This document shows positions 56,644-64,000 of a stretch of 64,000 nt of DNA, one piece after another; the stretch's first letter is position 1, and each line of letters starts with the position of its first letter. Source of the stretch: Galeopsis tetrahit (lineage: Eukaryota; Streptophyta; Magnoliopsida; Lamiales; Lamiaceae); NCBI GenBank assembly GCA_963675135.1, contig OY776120.1, forward strand, positions 61,252,063 to 61,316,062, written 5' to 3'. Position numbers and translations under genes: made by a program. Under the pieces are notes generated by a model. It searched no databases. It was not told where the DNA came from and worked only from the letters and a program-made list of their open reading frames with translations.

Positions 56644-57726
56644 TCACACAGAAGATCACATTGTCAGTCCCTTGTAAGATATAAACAATATTCACAACTG
56701 AGATAGTTATGGACAAAACTATTGGTTTAAGTTGTAGTATAAACTTGTTAGTGGTTTGTCTTAGCCATTAGTTTATACTAGTGCGCTGAGGCGTATTGAA
56801 TGGATCACAGATAAGACATGTTCTTCTGTTCTGACTGTTATGAAGAACTAGAGGTCTTGGTGACTTTTATGATTCTTAACCCTAAGTGTGATATTTAGAT
56901 GTGTGGGGTGCTTGTTCACTACTTTGATGTATCATAGGTGAGAATCTTGGTAGATTCTTCACGCTCCGTATTTTGGGTAGTGGCATCGCTCGCATGATGT
57001 CTACTTATTGGCATTAGGGCACCGTGTCCTGTACATCCAGGCTGATGATGTCCCCTTGAGGAAACTCATAAAGGATTGTCGTATTAAACCCTGCAGGTGG
57101 ATTTAATCCGTACGACAACAAGGTTGAGTGGTACTACTCAAGGAATTATAGAAATTAATTATTTAAAGAAGTCAGAAGCTTTAATAATTAATGGACGTGC
57201 GATATCTTAAACACGGGGAATTATAATGTCTAATAGAAGCCCTGATTCAGTTCGGGATAGGACGGGAGTGCAACATTGATTCTCTAGTGGAATGAATTAA
57301 TGTTCTCGGGCCAAATTATATGTTCTGGGGTGAACATAAGAGTAGTTGGGCCTGTAAGAAGCCCAAACCCTATACCTTCTAATGGATCCCTAGTCTGGCC
57401 CATGAACTTATGGAGATTATAAATAGGAGGCTCAAAATAGTTTTGAAACCCTAGCACACACGAAATAGAGAAAAACGGCTAGGGTTTCAAGGAGACGAAA
57501 TTGAGGCACCTTCTCCACGTTTGATAGCACGCCGTCCACCCGGTGTTCGAGCGAAGTTGGGAGACAGACTAGAAGATCTGCAGATTGGAATCAACGCCTC
57601 GATCTTCAAGGGTAACAGATCTAAACTATGTTTTAGAAGCATGTTTAGGTTTTATTTATTTGTTTATACGTTTGGCATCCGACAACGATCCTGGTGACGG
57701 ACCGCCTTCGTCGGCGCGTTCCAGCA
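56644..57726 (+). repeat. Element F 5' LTR, missing its start
   Basis: It ends CCAGCA at 57726, two bases before the PBS. Its first base corresponds to about position 159 of the LTR as seen at 63032. TATAAATA is at 57418-57425. Combining both partial copies, a full LTR would be about 1.24 kb. Confidence 0.85.
57443..57490. other. Perfect 13-bp hairpin at start of F transcript
   Basis: TTGAAACCCTAGC (57443-57455) and GCTAGGGTTTCAA (57478-57490) are exact inverted repeats with a 22-base loop. The first arm begins 18 bases after the TATA box, so the hairpin would lie at or close to the RNA 5' end. Each arm carries an AAACCCTA-type telo-box core. Confidence 0.75.
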
Positions 57727-57728
57727 AT

Positions 57729-57740
57729 TGGTATCAGAGC
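57729..57740 (+). other. Element F primer-binding site (tRNA-Met)
   Basis: TGGTATCAGAGC followed by CTGG, two bases after the LTR. Confidence 0.93.
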
Positions 57741-59009
57741 CTGGATTCGTAGATTGTTGGCTCTGCCTGAAACGTACTGTTGTATGATTCAATTTTTTTT
57801 GTTGTTTCATGTATGGATTCGTTTCTGTCATTTATTATTTAAGGTTTTTATTCTATCGCAACCTTTGTGTGATTTTGTAATCGTGTTTCCCACCAGATAA
57901 TAAGTGTGGGTAGTATAGGATTTTTTCATAGATCACTGTAGTAGGGTTTTGCTCGTTTATATTGTAATTTTTGATCGTGAGAACGGGCGGTGTCGATGGA
58001 AGATCTGAAAACAGTAATCTGAGTTTTTCGGGTTATGGCCTTGGACGGTGAAAACTGTTTTGGCCATAACTTTTGACTCGGGTGTCTGTTTTCAGCCCAC
58101 AAGACCTTTTCGGAAATTTCTCGACGAGATCTACAGGAGTCACGGCTACACCGTGATGACGAGTGACGAGGCCTAATTCAAAAGCCTTGATGAAGTTTTC
58201 TACCAGTTTTTGTCGGTGGATGAGAATTCGAGGTTTTTCCATTGCGTGAGAGGCCGATGCGAGGCATCCGTCCGCGCCACTGTTTTTATCATTGTAATAG
58301 CTTATAATAGGCTGTTTTTGATAAGTTTTCAAGGGGTTGCGATAGATGTGCATTTATTTATTTTTGCCTATGTTTATCGCATCTTGTATTGGTATGGCAT
58401 GCATGTATTAATTTTTGTTAATTTGCTATGCCAATGAATAATCTTCATGTTAAAATGACTAAGTGAGATAATTAAATTTTAATTAATTTATAGGCCTCCA
58501 CAATTGGTCTTTAAGTAAGGTGTATGTTGCTCGTGGGACCTTGGGAGTCTTCCCCTAACGGGTGCAACATTCACGAGCTTACTAGTTAAGACTTCTAATA
58601 AAACTGTTTTAATCTTTAGATGAAGTGTGTGATCTTCCCTAACGGATGTGTCATCCATGAGTTCATCAGTAAAGAATAATTCAAGATAACTGTTGTTAAA
58701 TTGTGGTCATCACTTAGATGTGAATTTGAATATAACCCCCCAACGGGGTCACTGTTCTAGTTCACATGGCCAGTTAAAGTTCGACTGTTAATTTCATTCG
58801 TCATAAGGATAAGTTGACGTGATATTGAGATTAAAGACTGAATGTCTGGTCAATGAATACATGTGTAAACGACCACCCTAACGTGGCTTGCATATGTGTT
58901 TGTTGGGCTGTTGGAGGTTGTGTTGAATATTGGTTTTGAAGGTTTCCAATGTTTTATGCTTCAAACTTATGTGATTTATTGCTTGCATTTTATTTATTTC
59001 AGATACATT
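57741..59009 (+). other. Element F leader with repeated AACGG mini-hairpins
   Basis: A 1.27-kb leader with no gene. From 58540 to 58885 a diverged unit recurs: a CCC(C/T)AACGG core at about 58555, 58638, 58740 and 58878, the first three followed by a TTCA...AGT(T)AA block and AACTGTT. The cores can fold as tiny stems, best seen in CCCCAACGGGG. TTTATTTATTTCAG just before the gag ATG looks like a 3' splice site, so part of the leader may be an intron. Confidence 0.55.
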
Positions 59010-62000
59010 ATGGTGACATTCAACCCACTTATGGTTATCTTAAATCAAAATAAGCTTATTGGTCAAAATTACTTGGATTGGAAAAGAAATTTGGACATTG
59101 TCCTAGTTGCTGATGAGTACAAGTTTGTGCTCGATACACCTGCTCCTGCCCCTTTGGGAGCCGAATCTACTGAAGAGCAAAGGGAGGCTCATAAGAAGTA
59201 GCACAAGGCTGATGATATGGCTCGTTGTTACATTTTGGCCTCGATGTCAAATGTTTTACAACAGCAGCATCAAACTATGCCTAGTGTCGCAGCTATGATG
59301 TTGAGCCTCAAAGAGCTTTTTGGTGAGAAAGATAGGGCTGCCCGCTTTGAGGCTATGAGGAAGATCATGTCAACCTCTATGCCAGAGGGATCGTCCGTGA
59401 GGGACCACGGTCTCAAGATGATGGAATATCTGAATGAGATTGAGGTCCTCGGAGGGTTAATCGATAATGACACAAAGATCGATATGATCCTACACTCGCT
59501 CCCAAAGTCTTTTGAGAACTTCCGTGTAAACGCAATCATGAGTAAGAAGGATTATACTTTAACCGAGCTTCTTACAGAATTGGTCGCGGTGGAGGGTCTC
59601 ATGGGTAAACTACCACAGGCCAATGTTACTGTTCAGGCTGGACCTTCTTCGTCTAATGGCAAGAAGAAGAAAAAGCCTTTACAGAAAAAAAGTGGTGGTG
59701 AAAGCAGTGGGAGCAAGAAACTAGCGCCTTCTGGTGGCGTGAAAAAGCCGAAGGGCAAATGTTTCAAGTGCAACAAGACGGGACATTGGAAGTCTGATTG
59801 TCCTCTCCTGAAAAAGGACAACTCCGGTACGTCTCTCGCTTTAGTTGTTGAAACATGTTTTGCGGCTTGTTCTGCCTTTTCTTGGGTAGTAGATACAGGA
59901 GCCACTAACCATGTTTGTTACACCTTGCAGGGGTTTATGCAGACAAGGGAACTGAGTGAGGGCGAGATTACTATTAGTTTGGGTAATGCTGCGATAGTAT
60001 CAGTGGTTGCAGTGGGAGACGTGCACTTATCTTTTTCTAATTCTGTTTTAGTATTAAAGAACGTTTTATACGTGCCGAATTTTTGGAGAAATTTAATTTC
60101 TGTTTCGAAGTTGTTTTTGGATGGATGCTCAGTTGTTTTTAATGACAATGTTGTTATTATGAGAAATGACTCTTTAATCTGTTCTGGCACGTTAGAAAAC
60201 AATCTTTATACTATTACGTGTGCATATCATACTGTGACTGAAGCTCATTCATCATCATCATTAAATAAGAGAAAGGAACCTTCTAAGTTGAATCAAACAT
60301 ACCTTTGGCATCTAAGATTGGGTCATGTCAACCTAAGAAGGATTCAAAGACTAGTAAGTAGTGGGTTTTTGGAGTCTCTCCAAGTGGAACCATTCTCAGT
60401 CTGCGAATCCTGTTTGGAAGGCAAGATGACCTCGAGGCCTTTTAAGGCCAAGGGTAATAGGGCTAATGATGTGTTGGAATTGATTCACTCTGATTTGTGT
60501 GGGCCTATGACTGTTCAAGCTAGAGGAGGCTTTGAGTACTTCGTCACTTTCATTGACGATTACTCAAGATATGGATACATCTACCTGATGCGCCACAAGT
60601 CTGAATGCTTTGGCAAGTTCAAAGAATTTAAGGCAGAAGTGGAGAACCGTCATGGTAAGAGTATCAAGTCACTGCGTTCTGATCGTGGTGGCGAGTACCT
60701 TAGCAATGAATTTAGGCAATACTTATTAGATAACGTGATTAGATCCCAGCTCTCCGCGCCTGGTACTCCGCAACAGAATGGCGTGGCTGAGAGAAGGAAT
60801 AGGACTCTATTAGATATGGTGAGATCGATGATGAGTTATGCTTCATTACCTACCTCTTTTTGGGGTTATGCCTTGGAAACAGCAGCGTACCTTCTAAATT
60901 ATGTACCTTCTAAAGTGGTTCCAAAAACCCCGATTGAATTGTGGTCTGGGCGAAAGCCTAGTCTAAACCACATTCGGATTTGGGGTTGTCCAGCACATGT
61001 GCTGAACAAGGAAGCTGATAAGTTGGCACCTAGAACTGAAGTACGGTTGTTTGTAGGATACCCTAAGGGAACGAGAGGTGGTTATTTTTATAGTCCTAAT
61101 GATCAGAGGGTGGTGGTGAGTACCAATGCCCGATTTTTAGAAGAAGACTATATGAATGAGCATAAGTCCAATACTGAGATCATTCTAAATGAGTTGAGAG
61201 GAGACAATGGCACACCGAGTGTGCAAGGGGAAATACCACAAGAGACTGCACAACGTGGCGACTCTAATGAACCTTTGTATACATTGCCTCGTCGTAGTGG
61301 GAGGGTTGTTCGCCAACCTGATCGTTTCATGTTTGTGGGAGAGTCTATGGACTTGATTCCAAGCGATGAACATGATGATAACGACCCCTGGACATACAAA
61401 GAGGCAATCAAAGACAAAGATGCAGAGTCTTGGCACAAGTCCATGGATTCAGAAATTGAATCTATGGATGCTATGGAAGTGTATGACCTAAGTGAACTTC
61501 CCCACGACAAGAAAGCCGTTGGGTGTAAGTGGGTCTACAGACGTAAGAGAGGGTCTGATGGGCAGATTACTGCTTTTAAGGCACGGTTGGTGGCAAAGGG
61601 TTTTACCCAGAAAGAAGGAATCGACTATGACGAGACCTTCTCACCAGTAGCCATGCTAAAATCGATCTAGATTCTCTTATCCATAGCTAATCACATGAAC
61701 TATGAGATTTGGCAAATGGATGTCAAGACAGCTTTCCTTAATGGAAATTTGGATAAGGACATCTATATGCAGCAACCCGAGGGTTATGTGAAGAAAGGCC
61801 AAGAGCATCTAGTCTGGAAGTTGAAAAAGTCTCTTTATGGGCTAAAACAAGCTTCCAGGTCTTGGAACATTCGTTTTGACGAGGTGATCAAATCTTTTGG
61901 ATTTGAACAATGTCAAAATGAAAGTTGTGTGTACAAAAAGAGTGACGGAGACGTAGTGGTATTCTTAGTACTATACGTAGATGATATTCTTCTTATTGGC

Positions 62001-62954
62001 AACAATGTGAAAGTATTATCAGACGTAAAGGTGTGGCTTTCAGAACAGTTTCAAATGAAGGATATGGGAGAAGCATCGTACATTCTTGGTATTAAGGTCA
62101 CTCGTGATCGAAAAAAGAGAATGTTGTGTTTATCTCAAGCGTCTTACATTGATATTGTGATTGCTCGTTTTGGCATGCAGAATTCCAAGAAGGGTGTGCT
62201 ACCTTTCAGACATGGAGTCCCTCTATCTAAAGATATGTGTCCTAAGACACAGAAGGAGATAGAGGAGATGGCTAAGGTTCCTTATGCTTCGGCTGTAGGA
62301 AGCCTTATGTATGCGATGCTGTGTACGAGGCCTGATATTTGCTATGCAGTCGGCATGGTAGCAAGATATCAGTCTAACCCTGGTCAAGGACACTGGACTG
62401 CTTTTAAGCATATTCTCAAGTACTTGAAAAAGACTCGAGATTATATGCTAGTATACCAGTCAAATAGTTTGATTCCTTTGGGTTATACCGATTCAGATTT
62501 CCAAGCTGATCGAGATGAACGAAAGTCAACCTCGGGTTATGTGTTTATGCTGGGAGGCGCAGCCATATCTTGGAGAAGTGTGAAGCAGAAATGCATCGCG
62601 GACTCCACTATGGAAGCCGAGTACGTAGCTGCCTCAGAGGCCGCAAAGGAGGCTGTCTGGCTGCGTAATTTCTTTCTGGAATTAGGGGTATCTCAGAGTA
62701 TGCCGATGTGTATCACTGTTTATTGTGATAACGCAGGTGCAGTGGCAAACTCGAAAGAACCTAGAGCCCACAGAGCAAGTAAACACATAGAGCGAAAGTA
62801 CCACATTATACGAGATATCGTAAATCGAGGAGACGTGGCTGTAGCTAAGATTGCGTCGTTGGATAACTTGGCTGATCCTTTCACAAAGACGCTGGCAATA
62901 AAAATCTTTGAGAAACATGTAGAGGGTCTTGGTTTACGATGTATTACAAGCTAG
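59010..62954 (+). pseudogene. gag-pol: Element F gag-pol, two nonsense codons
   Basis: A single frame of about 1,314 codons from ATG 59010 (MVTFNPLMVILNQNKLIG) to TAG 62952-62954, broken by TAG at 59199-59201 and TAG at 61668-61670. Gag (ARCYILASM, LPKSFENFR) ends with zinc knuckle CFKCNKTGHWKSDC near residue 251. Then protease WVVDTGATNHVC about 292, integrase LWHLRLGHVN about 432, SDLCGPM about 493, RSDRGGEY about 557 and NGVAERRN about 594, RT QMDVKTAFLNG and YVDDILLIGN about 989, and RNase H GYTDSDFQAD about 1158. The catalytic motifs are intact. Gag and pol are fused with no third ORF, as usual for non-SIRE Copia elements. Confidence 0.9.
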
Positions 62955-62960
62955 ACTTTG

Positions 62961-63030
62961 AGTATAAGTGGGAGAAATGTTGATGTCTTTATGTGTATAC
63001 TAAAAGTTAAGCTTTAGTATAAGTGGGAGA
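62961..63030 (+). other. Element F polypurine tract, present twice
   Basis: AGTATAAGTGGGAGA occurs at 62961-62975 and again at 63016-63030; the second copy adjoins the 3' LTR. The copies are 55 bases apart. Confidence 0.8.
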
Positions 63031-63031
63031 T

Positions 63032-63288
63032 TGTTGGTGTATACTGTAAAGGAAACTTTTAGTGGGCTTTTGTGACGTATATTCGATTTCCTTTTATCTG
63101 AAATAAATGGTTTTTCACATTTTTGCATTCTTTGTGATTACTTGTATGTCTGCTTATCTTGCATTGTAGACGATGTGGTGGGTTTGTACTCACACAGAAG
63201 ATCACATTGTCAGTCCCTTGTAAGATATAAACAATATTCACAACTGAGATAGTTATGGACAAAACTATTGGTTTAAGTTGTAGTATAA
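63032..63288 (+). repeat. Element F 3' LTR, only its first 257 bp
   Basis: It starts TGTTGGTGTATACTG after the polypurine tract and stops at 63288, where E's RT reading begins (FSTLMQSKFEMSMMG). The final 99 bases equal the start of the left LTR piece exactly. Confidence 0.87.
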
Positions 63289-64000
63289 TTTTTCAACACT
63301 CATGCAAAGTAAATTTGAGATGTCTATGATGGGTGAAATGAATTACTTTCTTGGTCTTCAAGTAAAACAGACCCCAGAAGGGATTTTCATAAATCAAGCA
63401 AAGTATACTCGTAATCTACTAGACAAGTATGGTATTAAGACATGTAAATCTTCTGGAGTACCTATGCAACCTACTTACAAGATGGATCCAGACGAGAATG
63501 GTAAATGTGCTGATCAAACTCATTACCGTGGTCTTATTGGTTCATTACTATACTTGACTGCTAGTAGACCTGATATTGCATTTTCTGTTGGTGTATGTGC
63601 TCGATTTTAAGCTAATCCAAAAGAGAGTCATATGGAAACCACTAAAAGGATATTGAAATATTTGAAAGGGACCATCAATCGTGGTATTTGGTATCCTTCA
63701 AATGATGATCTATCTCTAAGTGGCTACTCTGATTCTGATTTTGGTGGTTGTAGAATAGATAGAAAATCTACATCTGGTTCTTGTCAATTCTTAGGCACAA
63801 AACTCATTTCATGGTTTTCGAAAAAGCAGACAAGTGTTGCTACCTCTACTACTGAAGCCGAGTACATGGCTGCTGGTAGTTGTTGTAGTCAATTATTATG
63901 GCTTATTCAACAGCTTAGAGATTATAATATATGTGAATCAAATGTTCCCATATTCTGTGATAGTAATAGTGCAATTGCCATTACACAAAATCCTGTTTTA
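63289..64000 (+). pseudogene. pol: Element E pol, second part (RT end and RNase H), runs off window
   Basis: It resumes at FSTLMQSKFEMSMMGEMNYF, downstream of the RT catalytic YVDD box, which is lost in the missing 1.4 kb. TAA at 63608-63610 breaks the frame; the same frame continues with GYSDSDFGGC, RKSTSG and ATSTTEAEYMAAGSCC of RNase H to the window end. Closest in the window to A1/A2. Confidence 0.88.

Larger units (their letters stand above)
56644..63288 (+). mobile_element. Element F (Copia, non-SIRE), with permuted LTR ends
   Basis: F has a PBS (57729), one gag-pol ORF (59010-62954), a polypurine tract and partial LTRs. The left LTR lacks its first part, the right LTR lacks its last part, and the two share only a perfect 99-bp repeat (56644-56742 and 63190-63288). 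There is no target duplication and E is missing about 1.4 kb at the site. The RT/RNase H style (SLYGLKQASRSWN, YVDDILLIGN, MYAMLCTRPDI) differs from the SIRE copies. I think it belongs near the Tork/TAR-type Copia lineages but am not sure. Confidence 0.85.
51568..64000 (+). mobile_element. Element E (SIRE-like Copia, plus strand), cut by window end
   Basis: The 5' LTR starts TGTTGGGATATGAATCC at 51568 inside D's gag and is followed by PBS, gag and pol. F interrupts it between about 56640 and 63288, and it resumes in RT and runs past 64000 within RNase H. The 3' LTR and second target duplication are outside; the left flank is AACAG. Its gag/pol layout and protein sequences are closer to the A family than to B or D. 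Confidence 0.9.

Noticed and set aside
57691..57726. F LTR end as part of a GC-rich host gene
   Set aside because: The GC-rich stretch directly abuts the PBS and is simply U5 of F.
1..64000. Host genes between elements
   Set aside because: Every interval is accounted for by an LTR, element gene, leader or spacer; the joined D flanks leave no host sequence.

Overview
The window is plant nuclear DNA made entirely of nested Ty1/Copia LTR retrotransposons. I found no host gene, rRNA, tRNA or CRISPR array. The signs are Copia domain order (gag, protease, integrase, RT, RNase H), primer-binding sites matching plant initiator tRNA-Met (TGGTATCAGAGC), TG...CA LTRs, 5-bp target duplications and plant-type TATA boxes. 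It suggests a repeat-rich, probably large angiosperm genome; the species cannot be named. Five of the six elements (D, B, A1, A2, E) look like the SIRE/Maximus lineage: long gag, and where the 3' part is visible (D, B, A1, A2) a third ORF downstream of pol. The sixth (F) is a different Copia type.

Layout. Element D (minus strand, oldest) frames the left and centre: its 3' LTR runs off the left edge (1-733), followed by its third ORF (1395-3607) and RNase H end (4525-4982). It resumes at 47325 with RT, integrase, protease and gag up to 51567. Element B (minus strand, 4983-47324) sits in the RNase H region of D. B was hit twice by one plus-strand family: A1 (5145-18827, duplication AGTAC) in B's 3' LTR, and A2 (31324-45677, duplication CTTGT) exactly at B's junction of 5' LTR and primer-binding site. 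Element E (plus strand, 51568 to beyond 64000) sits in D's gag. E carries F (56644-63288), whose LTR ends are circularly permuted and which replaces about 1.4 kb of E.

Ages agree with nesting. By eye, LTR pairs differ at roughly two dozen sites in B (about 1.6%), 11 in A1 (0.76%, all transitions) and about 2 plus one indel in A2. A2 is the freshest copy: full-length pol and third ORF, with one clear nonsense codon in gag. All other coding regions carry nonsense codons, frameshifts or deletions.

How the parts work: each LTR holds a TATA promoter; the genomic RNA is primed by tRNA-Met at the PBS; gag makes the particle; pol supplies protease, integrase and RT/RNase H; the polypurine tract primes plus-strand DNA. 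The most interesting layer is regulatory. The A family has mitosis-type MSA elements upstream of the TATA box both in the LTR and in what looks like a separate internal promoter for the third ORF, with a telo-box leader. D's LTR carries a heat-shock-element cluster upstream of its TATA box. In the A and E families gag and pol are separated by a stop codon next to a splice-acceptor-like CAG. All coordinates and comparisons were made by eye.
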